64,000 nucleotides of DNA from Mucilaginibacter dorajii (GCF_024808255.1 NZ_JANTYS010000008.1:186001-250000); one strand, 5' to 3'; counted from the stretch's first letter, positions 27,983-36,293 are shown. Program-made: numbers and translations. Notes: generated by a model from the sequence alone, not told the origin.

Positions 27983-28141
27983 GACGACTCACCCGGTCTA
28001 CGCTTCGCTGGACCGCCCTCTCTCCGGCTAATGCCGCAAAGAGGGCTTAAAAAAATAAGCTAAAGACTTCTCCCGCCCCTCTATGCGGCGCAGCCGGAGA
28101 GAGAGGCAGAACGAGCGTAGCGATGTTCGGGGTGAGTCGTC
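27983..28141. repeat. MITE-like palindrome A (GACGACTCACCCCG ends)
   Basis: A 159-base element whose two halves are imperfect inverted copies. The left half runs GACGACTCACCC, CGCTTCGCT, CCCTCTCTCCGGCT, GCCGCAAAGAGGG; the right half is its complement with a few changes. An AT-rich loop lies between. No gene inside. A second copy is at 28560-28741, on the other side of the DUF559 gene. Confidence 0.87.
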
Positions 28142-28159
28142 TGCATTATACTCAACATC

Positions 28160-28516
28160 TTATAAGTATTTCGCAATCCCGTTCAGAACTGACGCTGTAT
28201 CGTTTAAAATATCTTCGTTTTTAAACCGCAGAATTTTTAATCCCATAGCTGCCAGTACTTCGTTCCGGTTTTGGTCATAGTCTTTTTTCAATAAATGAAT
28301 AGGGCCATCTGCTTCAATAACTAATTTATGCTCGGCACAATAAAAATCGGGAATGTAATATATGTTGCCTCTGATGCTTGATTGAACACAAATTGCAAAT
28401 TGTCTCAAAAACTTTTTGTTGTTCAGGTTTCTGTTCCGTAGATGTTGCCATAAAAGTTTTTCGGCAGGGGTTTCCTGCTGTCTTAATAGCCGGCATAGAT
28501 CGATTATTGATGACAT
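28160..28516 (-). CDS. DUF559 endonuclease-like protein (Vsr/PD-(D/E)XK fold)
   Basis: 118 residues with the family order: TPAEKLLWQHLRNRNL near the start, FLRQFAICVQ, then IPDFYCAEHKLVIEADG carrying the Asp and Glu expected for metal binding, and the final NEVLAAMGLKILRFKNEDIL. It resembles Vsr-type nucleases but lacks partner methylase or mismatch genes here. It lies exactly between two palindromic elements, with 18 and 43 bases of spacing. Function is unknown; DNA cleavage or nicking is inferred from the fold. Confidence 0.87.
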   Translation of the reverse strand: MSSIIDLCRLLRQQETPAEKLLWQHLRNRNLNNKKFLRQFAICVQSSIRGNIYYIPDFYCAEHKLVIEADGPIHLLKKDYDQNRNEVLAAMGLKILRFKNEDILNDTASVLNGIAKYL

Positions 28517-28559
28517 AAGTGAAATTAATAAAATAACCCTAAACGTTGAGTACGGCGAA

Positions 28560-28741
28560 GACGACTCACCCCGCCAGGCTCCGCCGGCGACCCTCTCTCC
28601 GGTTGCGCCGCATAGAGGGTTAAGAAAAAGTTTTTACACCCTCCTATGCAATTTTGCTTAAAAAAATAAATTTCCCCACCCCTCTATGCGACGCAGTCGG
28701 AGAGAGGGGCAGACGGGCAAAGCCTCGTCGGGGTGAGTCGT
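28560..28741. repeat. MITE-like palindrome B (GACGACTCACCCCG ends)
   Basis: A 182-base copy of the same family as 27983-28141, with ends GACGACTCACCCCG and CGGGGTGAGTCGTC and the inner CCCTCTCTCCGG...GCCGCATAGAGGG pairing. The loop is AT-rich. Flanking bases do not show an obvious target duplication. Confidence 0.87.
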
Positions 28742-28802
28742 CTGCGCCCTGTTTCTTCTCCGTGCACACACAAATTCAAAAGTCATAAACGCATCCAAAT
28801 TA

Positions 28803-28854
28803 AAATTCCGAAATTCGCGCTAAATCCGATATCGAAAATCCGACATCCGAAATT
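28803..28854. repeat. AAATCCGATATCGAAAATCCG repeat before murB
   Basis: Contains AAATTCCGAAATTCGCGC and CCGATATCGAAAATCCGAC, the third copy in the window of the TTTCGGATTT family. It ends 9 bases before the murB start and so forms most of its leader. Confidence 0.7.
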
Positions 28855-28863
28855 AAAGACCTC

Positions 28864-29883
28864 ATGCTGCAAATACAGGAAAACGTATCCCTTAAACACT
28901 TTAACACTTTTGGCATTGATACCAAAGCGAGATATTTTGTAGAGATAGCCCACGAAGATGACCTGGTGGAGCTTTTTGCAGATGAGCAATGGCAACAAAC
29001 CCAACGCCTGGTTTTAGGAGGGGGAAGCAATATGCTGCTGGTGGCCAATTTTGACGGCCTGGTAATCCGCATGAACATTCGCGGTATTGAACATCGTATC
29101 AGTCATGATGATGTATTTGTGGAAGCCGGCGGCGGTGAGGTATGGAACGATCTGGTAAATTTTTGTGTTGCCCGTGGTTACGCAGGTATCGAAAACCTGA
29201 GCCTTATCCCGGGTTCGGTTGGGGCATCGCCTATTCAAAACATCGGCGCTTACGGGGTTGAGCTAAAAGATGCCTTTGTAAGTTGTCGTGCTTTTGAAAT
29301 AGCTACCGGCACTTTTAAAACTTTTACCAAAGCCGATTGCAAATTTGGCTACCGTGAAAGTGTTTTTAAAAGTGAGTTAAAAGAACAATATATTATTGTA
29401 TCGGTAAAATTCCATTTATCGCTTACGCCTAATATCAATACACAATATGGTGCTATAGGGCAGGAACTGGCCAATCGTGGTATTACATCGCCTACTATAA
29501 AAGATGTATCGCAGGTTGTATCGTACATCCGGGTATCCAAACTGCCCGATCCTTCAACCATTGGTAATGCCGGCAGTTTCTTTAAAAATCCGGTGATTAG
29601 TAAGCCGGAGTTTGAAGCTGTGCTGGCTAACTTTCCCGATGTGGTAAACTATCCCGCCGCTGATGGAAAGGTAAAATTAGCTGCCGGATGGTTAATTGAA
29701 CAATGTGGCTGGAAAGGAAAAACCGTTGGCAACACAGGTACCTGGAAGAACCAGGCGCTGGTATTAGTGAACCATGGCGGGGCCACCGGACAGGAAGTGT
29801 ACAACTTTTCGTCGCAAATTATAGACAGTGTGTACGCTAAATTTGGCGTTACACTACAACGCGAGGTGAATATTATTAGTTAA
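28864..29883 (+). CDS. murB: UDP-N-acetylenolpyruvoylglucosamine reductase
   Basis: 339-residue cytoplasmic FAD enzyme that reduces UDP-GlcNAc-enolpyruvate to UDP-MurNAc with NADPH in peptidoglycan synthesis. Seen are the FAD motif GGGSNMLL (52-59), NLSLIPGSVGASPIQNIGAYG, the active-site YRESVFK, GNAGSFFKNP with the catalytic Ser, and the C-terminal NHGGATGQEV. It is a type I, E. coli-like MurB. The ATG at 28864 gives the expected N-terminus; the upstream repeat leaves little space for its own promoter. Confidence 0.96.
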   Translation: MLQIQENVSLKHFNTFGIDTKARYFVEIAHEDDLVELFADEQWQQTQRLVLGGGSNMLLVANFDGLVIRMNIRGIEHRISHDDVFVEAGGGEVWNDLVNFCVARGYAGIENLSLIPGSVGASPIQNIGAYGVELKDAFVSCRAFEIATGTFKTFTKADCKFGYRESVFKSELKEQYIIVSVKFHLSLTPNINTQYGAIGQELANRGITSPTIKDVSQVVSYIRVSKLPDPSTIGNAGSFFKNPVISKPEFEAVLANFPDVVNYPAADGKVKLAAGWLIEQCGWKGKTVGNTGTWKNQALVLVNHGGATGQEVYNFSSQIIDSVYAKFGVTLQREVNIIS

Positions 29884-30029
29884 TAATTTAAATTTTAACT
29901 AAACATTTCATTTTGTTTTCATCTGTTTTCGATAACATTTCTGTTACAAACAAACTTTTTGGCTTCTTTATAACTCGCTTTTTATATCTATTTAATGACT
30001 TGTTTATCAGTTTGTTAAATGTAATCAAA

Positions 30030-30044
30030 GTGTAAATTTTACAC
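30030..30044. promoter_or_regulatory. Small palindrome in the sigma factor leader
   Basis: GTGTAAA-T-TTTACAC is a perfect 7-1-7 palindrome inside the 266-base AT-rich gap before the ECF sigma gene. It could be an operator. The rest of the gap (29884-30149) shows no gene and no clear TAnnTTTG box. Confidence 0.3.
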
Positions 30045-30149
30045 GATTGTTTTGTTCGCGATTTTTTGTGTTTAACTGTTATTTGTGTGGTAAAGAATAC
30101 AGTATGTGGCATCATGCTTGCCTAACTGTTAACACAAAACATTAATAAA

Positions 30150-30686
30150 ATGACAAAGATTGAGTTTAACACCCTGGTATTACGTCAAGCTACTTCATTA
30201 AGGTCTTACGCTTTACACTTTACGCATGACGCAGACGATGCTAACGACCTTGTTCAGGATACAATGTTGAAAGCCATAACTTATTACAATAAGTTTAAAG
30301 AAGGCACAAATTTAAAAGGATGGCTATATACCATCATGAAAAATACATTCATCAACAACTACCGCCGTTTTGTTAAAATGAGCACTTTTGTTACCAAAAG
30401 CGATGAAATTTCATCTCCAAACCTGGTATTCAGCTCAACAAAAAATCAAGGCGAAGCCAAATTTGTGATGGACGATATCAAAAGAGCTTTAGACAGGCTG
30501 CCTGGAGATTATTATATACCCTTCACCATGTACTTTGAAGGCCATAAATACCACGAAATTGCCGATCACCTGGATATTCCAATCGGTACAGTTAAAACCC
30601 GCATTCACGTAGCCCGTAAGCTTTTAAAGAAAAGTTTAAAAGCATACGATAACGGAATTGCAAAACCCGTTTACGCAGAAAACTAA
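30150..30686 (+). CDS. ECF-type RNA polymerase sigma factor
   Basis: 178 residues. The sigma region 2 motif is DADDANDLVQDTMLKA followed by NLKGWLYTIMKNTFINNYRR; region 4 carries HEIADHLDIPIGTVKTRIHVARKLLKK. There is no anti-sigma gene beside it, unlike the FecI-like one at 54618. Similar stand-alone sigma factors are frequent in Bacteroidota and often respond to stress. The target regulon is unknown. A long leader precedes it and a terminator follows. Confidence 0.93.
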   Translation: MTKIEFNTLVLRQATSLRSYALHFTHDADDANDLVQDTMLKAITYYNKFKEGTNLKGWLYTIMKNTFINNYRRFVKMSTFVTKSDEISSPNLVFSSTKNQGEAKFVMDDIKRALDRLPGDYYIPFTMYFEGHKYHEIADHLDIPIGTVKTRIHVARKLLKKSLKAYDNGIAKPVYAEN

Positions 30687-30712
30687 GAGCATAAACTCAA
30701 CCATATATAATG

Positions 30713-30740
30713 AAAAACCCGCTTTTTAGGCGGGTTTTTT
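30713..30740 (+). terminator. Intrinsic terminator after the sigma factor gene
   Basis: AAACCCGC/GCGGGTTT stem with a T-rich loop, followed by TTTT, 27 bases after the stop. Confidence 0.88.
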
Positions 30741-30759
30741 AGTTTGCCTTCTCCCCTCT

Positions 30760-31660
30760 GTTATGCCGAATTGTAAAATTTAGCGAGACCCTGAAGGTAG
30801 AATGACGGTATAAAGCTATGTCATTGCGAGTATCCATCAGGGTAACCTGAAAAAAACAGTGATGACATCGTTAACGCGCTTGTGTAGAGACGCAACATTT
30901 TGCGTCTCCCGCGTGCAAATGCACCACGCAAATCCGCTCTGTATAGCTAGAGACGCAAAATATTGCGTCTCTACAAAAAAAACATATTTGATAATCAATA
31001 ACTTACATGGACGTCATTATAAGTGGTAAAATCCGCGGACTGTGAAGAGAAAATGACGTAAAAGATTTGTCATCCTGAGTAAGTTTTATTTGCGCAGAAA
31101 TAATGGCATTGCAGATAACACTAAAAATAGCTCTAATAATCAGTAAGTTATAAATGTGTCAATGGCAGGAACGAAGGATCTTCTTCGCCCTGCTAATTGC
31201 AGACTTTTCTAACGAAGAAGATCCTTCACTGTGTTCAGGATGACAAACGTTTCTTACAAAACGTCATGGGTAGGTATAAAATCCGCGGACTGTGAAGGTG
31301 GAAATGACAAAGCAACTTGAACCACAATGTCATGCTGAACTTGTTTCAGCACCCCACGCGCTAAGTAAACATCATGCGGGAAACCTGTCCTGTGGGGTCC
31401 TGAAACAAGTTCAGCATGACTTCGTTCCTACCCATGACGTATTTGATTTGTGTGAGCGAGGGCCGGTCACCCTGAGCCTGTCGAAGGGCGCGCGTAGAGG
31501 CCTTCGACCGCGTGCTTCGACAAGCTCAGCATGCCCTCTTTTTATTATTAACGTCATTTCCACCTTTACAGTCCGCGGATTTTATAACTCGCAATGACAT
31601 GGTGGGCTGGTCATGGGTAGGAACGAAGCAATCGTGAACTGTGCAATCCCGCCTGCGAAG
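30760..31660. repeat. Composite block of several palindromic repeat families
   Basis: About 900 bases without a credible gene. Seen in order: a TGTCATTGCGAG fragment near 30820; TAGAGACGCAA hairpins at 30884-30909 and 30949-30974; AAAATCCGCGGACTGT units at 31028 and 31278 and inverted near 31578; a GAAGGATCTTCTTCG/CGAAGAAGATCCTTC pair at 31167-31227; a GTCATGCTGAACTTGTTTCAG palindrome at 31329-31421; a CACCCTGAGCCTGTCGAAGG/GCTTCGACAAGCTCAGCATG pair at 31469-31532. A 101-residue reading frame here is made entirely of these repeats. Confidence 0.85.
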
Positions 31661-31671
31661 TAAACGCTACC

Positions 31672-32409
31672 CTATTTCACTTTTTTCCAGACTTCATTAT
31701 AAGGATTATTTATGCCGTTTATATATAGCAGCGAATCGGTAATTTTATATTTAAAGGCATTTTTTGCTCCTAAAAACCTGTTGTAACCGTTGCCGGCGGT
31801 GGTAATGTTTTCTGTGTATATATTGTTATCTATAGTGTATGGTCCAGACATTGCCGCAGCCATCAGGCCTTGTTTGTATAAAACATCAAGCACTATAAAT
31901 CTGTCGGTAGTAATCATTTTATACCTCGTTAGCCCCTGCTGGTTGCTGTACATGGTATCGCGGATACCATTACTGTTTAAAATTTGCCAGGTACCAACAA
32001 GCGGATTTGGGCTGGATATGGCTTTCTTTGTACTAAGGCAAGCCGAAAGGATCACTGTGCAAACAGTTAAAGAGAAGATAGATAAGATGGTTAATTTTTT
32101 CATTGCATCGGTTTTTAAGTTAAATAAATCAATGATGTACCTATAGAACTTAAGGAAACCATTGATCATAACATCGCTGGTTGCTTTTAGCCTGCCAGGT
32201 AAGCCGGGTGCTTGCTCATAGGCATTGTGGCCAAGCGCAGCAAAAATCAATTTGATGGTGTAGCTTCTGGGCGTTACTTCGCCAGCTTCAATGCGCTGGA
32301 GTGTGCGTACGCTTAGGTTACATTTTTCAACAAGTTCTTCCTGGGTCAGGCCTTTGGCTTTTCTGAGTTTCGCAATCTTCTTACCTAAATTTGGCTGTTG
32401 CATATCCAT
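31672..32409 (-). CDS. HTH regulator fused to a membrane-anchored lipocalin-like domain
   Basis: 245 residues from the preferred start at 32409, since the longer frame would run through a promoter-like region. Residues 8-60 form a Cro/CI-type HTH (LTQEELVEKCNLSVRTLQRIEAG). After a linker comes a segment that by itself is a complete lipoprotein signal: Met103, KK, a hydrophobic stretch, and LSAC with Cys124. The remaining 120 residues (NPLVGTWQILNS...) resemble a lipocalin-like periplasmic domain. It may be a membrane-tethered regulator or a fusion of two genes. The ligand and target are unknown. Located alone next to crtI. Confidence 0.75.
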   Translation of the reverse strand: MDMQQPNLGKKIAKLRKAKGLTQEELVEKCNLSVRTLQRIEAGEVTPRSYTIKLIFAALGHNAYEQAPGLPGRLKATSDVMINGFLKFYRYIIDLFNLKTDAMKKLTILSIFSLTVCTVILSACLSTKKAISSPNPLVGTWQILNSNGIRDTMYSNQQGLTRYKMITTDRFIVLDVLYKQGLMAAAMSGPYTIDNNIYTENITTAGNGYNRFLGAKNAFKYKITDSLLYINGINNPYNEVWKKVK

Positions 32410-32505
32410 TAAAATTCTGAAGCAATGATAAAGTTTACTCCCGCAAAGTACGATAAATAGCGCTGTATTTATAGCCGACATTAACCCGACTTTAGTTTTT
32501 CGGGC

Positions 32506-34056
32506 TTAAGATTTAACCTTTTTTAAAACTTTAATTGCCTCCATCGCCGCTACCTGGCCCGAAATAATAGCGGGAGGCACACCCGGCCCGGGTACAGTGA
32601 GCTGCCCGGTATACAGCATGTTTTTGATATGCTTTGCCCGCATGGCCGGTTTAAAAAAGGCGGTTTGTGCCAGCGTATTAGCCAGGCCATAGGCATTGCC
32701 TTTAAAAGAATGATAATCGGCCTTAAAATTATTAAGCGCATAGCTGCGCTTAACTACTATCGAACTGCGGATATCCTGCCCGGTAATGCGTTGAAACCTA
32801 TCCAGCATTAAGTTGAAATATTTTTCGCGGATGCTGTCGTCATCATTTAAGCCCGGCGCTATAGGCATCAGGAAAAACAGATTTTCGCCACCCTCTGGTG
32901 CAGCATCCTTATCTGTTTTAGAAGTGCAACAAACATAAAATAGCGGATTAGTAGGCCACATGGGTGTTGTATAAATTTCTTTGGCATGCAGCTCAAAATC
33001 CTCGTCAAAAAACAAGTTATGGTGCTGTATCCCTTCCACCTTTTTATTGGTGCCGATATAAAACAGCAGGCTCGATGGTGACATGGTGCGGCTATCCCAA
33101 TATTGCGGGGTGTAATTTTGATGGGGCTTATCTACCAGGTGCTGGTCCACGTGCTCATAGTCGGCACCTGCAATTATAAAGTCGGCTTTAAAAATACCCT
33201 GGTTGGTAATGATGTCGCCGGCCTGGTTATTTGCTAAATCGATTTTAGTAACTTCGGTATTTAGTTTGATGGTTGCACCTAACTCTTCGGCAAGGCTTAC
33301 CATAGCTTTTACTATCTGGTTCATGCCGCCCTGTGGGTACCAGGTGCCAAGGGCTAGGTCGGCATAGTTCATCATACTGTACATGGCCGGCGTGTTTTGC
33401 GGGGTAGCACCAAGAAATAGTACCGGGAACTCCAGTAGTTTAACCAGTTTAGGGTTTTTAAAATACCTGCGTACATGCTTGCTCATACTGCCTAACAATT
33501 GCAGGCTGAAGCTTTTTTTGATGAGATTAAAATCTATAAACTCCGTAATGGAATGCGAGGGGCGAAAAACATACTCGCCCATACCAACTTTGTATTTATA
33601 AGCAGCCTGTTTTAAAAATCCTTTTAGCGCAGCGCTGCTACCCGGTTCAATGCTGTCAAATAGGGTTTCTAACTCAATCATATTAGCCGGCACATCCATT
33701 ACATCATCATTGCCAAAATAAACACGGTAACCAGGGTCAAGGCGCACCAGTTGGTAATACTCGGCAGGCTTTTTACCAAATAAGGCAAAAAAGTTTTCAA
33801 AAACATCGGGCATCCAGTACCAGCTTGGTCCCATATCAAACTTAAACCCATCCTGTTCCCACACCCTTGCACGGCCACCGGGCTGGTCGTTTTTTTCCAA
33901 TACAGTAACATTGTAGCCCTCCTTGGCCAAAACGCACGCCGCAGATAAGCCCGCGAAGCCTGCCCCTATAACGATGATGTGTTTTGAGGTTCGGGCTGAA
34001 TTGAGGTTCGAGGCTCGTGTCGCGAGGTTCGGGTTGCGTTTATCTGTGTTATGCAT
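32506..34056 (-). CDS. crtI: Phytoene desaturase (CrtI family)
   Basis: 516-residue FAD-dependent enzyme that desaturates phytoene toward lycopene at the membrane. The FAD-binding VIGAGFAGLSAA is followed by VLEKNDQPGGRARVWEQDGFKFDMGPSWY, diagnostic of CrtI. The C-terminal part has the family signature ending PGPGVPPAIISGQVAAM. The first 24 residues are an extension coded by a dispersed repeat (33985-34037); no other ATG lies between it and the Rossmann motif. It is divergent from crtB, sharing a repeat-filled intergenic region. Confidence 0.93.
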   Translation of the reverse strand: MHNTDKRNPNLATRASNLNSARTSKHIIVIGAGFAGLSAACVLAKEGYNVTVLEKNDQPGGRARVWEQDGFKFDMGPSWYWMPDVFENFFALFGKKPAEYYQLVRLDPGYRVYFGNDDVMDVPANMIELETLFDSIEPGSSAALKGFLKQAAYKYKVGMGEYVFRPSHSITEFIDFNLIKKSFSLQLLGSMSKHVRRYFKNPKLVKLLEFPVLFLGATPQNTPAMYSMMNYADLALGTWYPQGGMNQIVKAMVSLAEELGATIKLNTEVTKIDLANNQAGDIITNQGIFKADFIIAGADYEHVDQHLVDKPHQNYTPQYWDSRTMSPSSLLFYIGTNKKVEGIQHHNLFFDEDFELHAKEIYTTPMWPTNPLFYVCCTSKTDKDAAPEGGENLFFLMPIAPGLNDDDSIREKYFNLMLDRFQRITGQDIRSSIVVKRSYALNNFKADYHSFKGNAYGLANTLAQTAFFKPAMRAKHIKNMLYTGQLTVPGPGVPPAIISGQVAAMEAIKVLKKVKS

Positions 34057-34146
34057 TTTTTGCGCTGTCTGGTGGTTCGAGTTTTTAATCTGTGTGATAA
34101 TTGCCGCATTTTATCTCGACCCTCACAACCCGACCCTCGAACCTCG
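33985..34146. repeat. GAGGTTCGAGGGTCG repeat pair across the crtI start
   Basis: Arm 1 (33985-34037) has three units starting GAGGTTCG: GAGGTTCGGGC, GAGGTTCGAGGCTCGTG and GAGGTTCGGGTTGCG. Arm 2 (34115-34146) reads CTCGACCCTCACAACCCGAC and then CCTCGAACCTCG, its inverted relative. Arm 1 lies within the crtI coding sequence; arm 2 lies in the crtI-crtB spacer. Confidence 0.75.
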
Positions 34147-34202
34147 TTCGGTAAAGTAAATTGTTTTTGTGCCGATAAAAAAACAATCCGGCCGCTATTT
34201 TG

Positions 34203-34210
34203 TACTTTTG
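34203..34210 (+). promoter_or_regulatory. Candidate promoter -7 box of the crtB operon
   Basis: TACTTTTG matches TAnnTTTG, 18 bases before the ATG at 34229, giving a leader of roughly a dozen bases. This supports the later ATG over the GTG at 34169, which would lie upstream of the promoter. Confidence 0.55.
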
Positions 34211-34228
34211 GGCACAACGGTATTGCAA

Positions 34229-35065
34229 ATGATGGAACTGTACGATAACACCTGTTTTGAATGCAGTAAGTTAATCACCCAAAAATATAGCACTTCTTTT
34301 AGTTTAGGCATCAGGGCCTTTGATAAGGCTTTCAGGTACCCGGTTTATGCCGTGTATGGTTTTGTGCGCTATGCCGATGAAATTGTAGATACCTTTCACC
34401 ATCATGATAAGCTACAGTTGATCAATAATTTCAGGCAGGAAACATTTAGGGCTATTACAGATAAGATCAGCCTGAACCCGGTTTTGCACTCTTTTCAGCA
34501 GGTGGTAAACCATTACCATATCGAACATAACCAGATTGAGGCGTTTTTAAGTTCGATGGAAATGGACATCGAAAAAAAGGCATATAGTAAGGATGCTTAT
34601 GATACCTACATCTACGGCTCGGCCGAGGTGGTTGGCCTGATGTGCCTCCGCATTTTTGCCGATAACAACAATGAGCTTTACAAGGCCCTGTTGCCCCAGG
34701 CCCGCAGCCTTGGCGCGGCTTTTCAAAAAGTGAATTTTTTACGCGATGTTAGGGCCGACCTGGAAGAACGCGGTCGCACATACTTCCCGGGCATCGATTT
34801 TAATAATTTTACCGAAGAAGATAAGTTTGGTATTCAGCAGGATATTGAACGCGACTTTAAAGATGCTTTCGAGGGTATTAAAAGGTTGCCCAACGGTACA
34901 CGCCTGGGTGTATATATTGCTTATACTTATTACCGGCAATTGTTTAAAAAGATAAGCTATACCCCGGCAAATGTTATCCTGCAAAAAAGAATCAGAATTT
35001 CAGATACCCGCAAAATGGGCTTGTATATAAAAGCTGTACTCCAGCAAAAACTAAATGTGATATGA
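34229..35065 (+). CDS. crtB: Phytoene synthase
   Basis: About 278 residues. Joins two geranylgeranyl diphosphates to phytoene. The two Asp-rich metal-binding motifs are visible: YADEIVDTF near residue 50, and NFLRDVRADLEERGR, followed by YFP, in the middle of the chain. A further family mark is YIYGSAEVVGLMCLRIF. I chose the start at 34229 (or the next ATG at 34232) because of the promoter position. Its stop overlaps the next gene by ATGA, beginning a four-gene overlapping operon. Confidence 0.94.
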   Translation: MMELYDNTCFECSKLITQKYSTSFSLGIRAFDKAFRYPVYAVYGFVRYADEIVDTFHHHDKLQLINNFRQETFRAITDKISLNPVLHSFQQVVNHYHIEHNQIEAFLSSMEMDIEKKAYSKDAYDTYIYGSAEVVGLMCLRIFADNNNELYKALLPQARSLGAAFQKVNFLRDVRADLEERGRTYFPGIDFNNFTEEDKFGIQQDIERDFKDAFEGIKRLPNGTRLGVYIAYTYYRQLFKKISYTPANVILQKRIRISDTRKMGLYIKAVLQQKLNVI

Positions 35066-35604
35066 AGGGTAAGGCGATATTTTTGGGAGCAGTTTTATTG
35101 CTGTCTTTCGGGCAGGTTGTTAAGGCCGATGAGCCTAATTTGAGGCACATCCGCAGCCTGTTGGTAGTGTGTATGAACAATAGTAAAACAACTGATTCAT
35201 TGTACAAAAGCCTGGCGGCAATTAAGAACCGCACCGGCGTGATCACAGCATACCTGGGTACTTTATATGCCTGTAAAGCCAAGCTAAGCTGGAACCCCTA
35301 TATGAAAGTAAAGCATCTTAACAACGCCGAGGCTACCTATAAAACAGCTGTAAGTGCCGATCCTCATAATATCGAGATCCGTTTTCTGCGATTTTCGGTA
35401 GAGCATAATGTGCCTGGTTTCCTCGGTTTTAACAAAGACCTGGTTACCGATAGAGACGAAATCATTACCCAGCTGGATAAAAAGAACTATGGCACCGCCG
35501 ATAAAGATTTAACAGTAGCTATTATCAAATTCCTGCTGCAATCCAAACGTTGCACCCCTGCCCAAAATGAGGGGCTCAATAAAACCTTAGCCGAATTAAA
35601 GTGA
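35062..35604 (+). CDS. Exported protein of unknown function in the carotenoid operon
   Basis: 180 residues with a signal peptide (MKGKAIFLGAVLLL...) cleaved near VVKADE. The mature part is helical, with a segment NNAEATYKTAVSADPHNIEIRFLRFSVEHNVPGFLGF that resembles a single TPR-like hairpin. It overlaps crtB by ATGA upstream and the lycopene cyclase by GTGA downstream, so tight co-translation is expected. A link to pigment synthesis, such as assembly or membrane delivery, is inferred only from position. Confidence 0.8.
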   Translation: MKGKAIFLGAVLLLSFGQVVKADEPNLRHIRSLLVVCMNNSKTTDSLYKSLAAIKNRTGVITAYLGTLYACKAKLSWNPYMKVKHLNNAEATYKTAVSADPHNIEIRFLRFSVEHNVPGFLGFNKDLVTDRDEIITQLDKKNYGTADKDLTVAIIKFLLQSKRCTPAQNEGLNKTLAELK

Positions 35605-36293
35605 GATACGCTTATCTGCTTATCAATATATTAACCGTGTTTTTTCCGGTGGTGCTATCATTTGATAAAAAGGTTTACTTCTACAAAAACTGGCGGCTCA
35701 TCTGGCCGGGGATGGCCATAACAGGCTTATTCTTTTTGTTTTGGGATGTGTTGTTTGCCATGAAAGGCGTATGGTCATTTAATCCACAGTATATTATGGG
35801 CATCACCATTTTGGGGTTGCCTTTAGAGGAAGTATTATTCTTTTTGACAGTGCCATTTGCCTGTATATTTATACATGCCTGCTTAAACTATTATATTAAA
35901 TGGCAGGTAAGGGCGTGGGTAACGGGCATCGTCAGTGCATTAATTGCTATACTATGCATCCTGGGATTGATCTTCTGTTACGATAAATTATATACAGCAA
36001 TTACCTGCGGGCTGTTACTTTCGCTGATCCTCATATTGCAATATGTTGTTAAAGCAACGTGGCTTAATCGTTTCTATATAACTTATTTGGTTGCGCTTAT
36101 CCCGTTTTACATTGTAAACGGTGTATTGACATCTATACCCATAGTTATTTATAATAACACTGAAAATATGGGCAGAAGGGTAGGCACTATCCCTGTTGAA
36201 GACCATTTTTACCTGATGGCTTTACTGCTGATGAATATTGGCATTTTTGAGTACTTTAAAGGAAAAAATAAGACTAATGGACAACCTGCCTGA
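35601..36293 (+). CDS. Lycopene beta-cyclase, fused CrtYc-CrtYd type
   Basis: 230-residue membrane protein with about seven helices. It contains two copies of the cyclase half-domain: each has a helix and a Pro-x-Glu-(Glu/Asp) motif, here GLPLEEVLFF in the first half and IPVEDHFYL in the second. This is the pattern of heterodimeric-type bacterial and archaeal cyclases fused in one chain. It converts lycopene to beta-carotene. GTG start, overlapping the upstream stop as GTGA. Followed, with overlap, by the cytochrome b5-like gene. Confidence 0.9.
   Translation: MRYAYLLINILTVFFPVVLSFDKKVYFYKNWRLIWPGMAITGLFFLFWDVLFAMKGVWSFNPQYIMGITILGLPLEEVLFFLTVPFACIFIHACLNYYIKWQVRAWVTGIVSALIAILCILGLIFCYDKLYTAITCGLLLSLILILQYVVKATWLNRFYITYLVALIPFYIVNGVLTSIPIVIYNNTENMGRRVGTIPVEDHFYLMALLLMNIGIFEYFKGKNKTNGQPA

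Noticed and set aside
30884-30974. CRISPR-like spacing of the TAGAGACGCAA units
   Set aside because: Only two inverted units with unequal spacing; they are hairpin repeats, not a CRISPR array.
31292-31597. 101-residue open frame in the repeat block
   Set aside because: It is built wholly of palindromic repeat units, with no domain and no conserved-looking composition; not called a gene.
34169-34228. GTG start for crtB at 34169
   Set aside because: The candidate promoter at 34203-34210 would lie inside the coding sequence, and the added residues do not look like a CrtB N-terminus.
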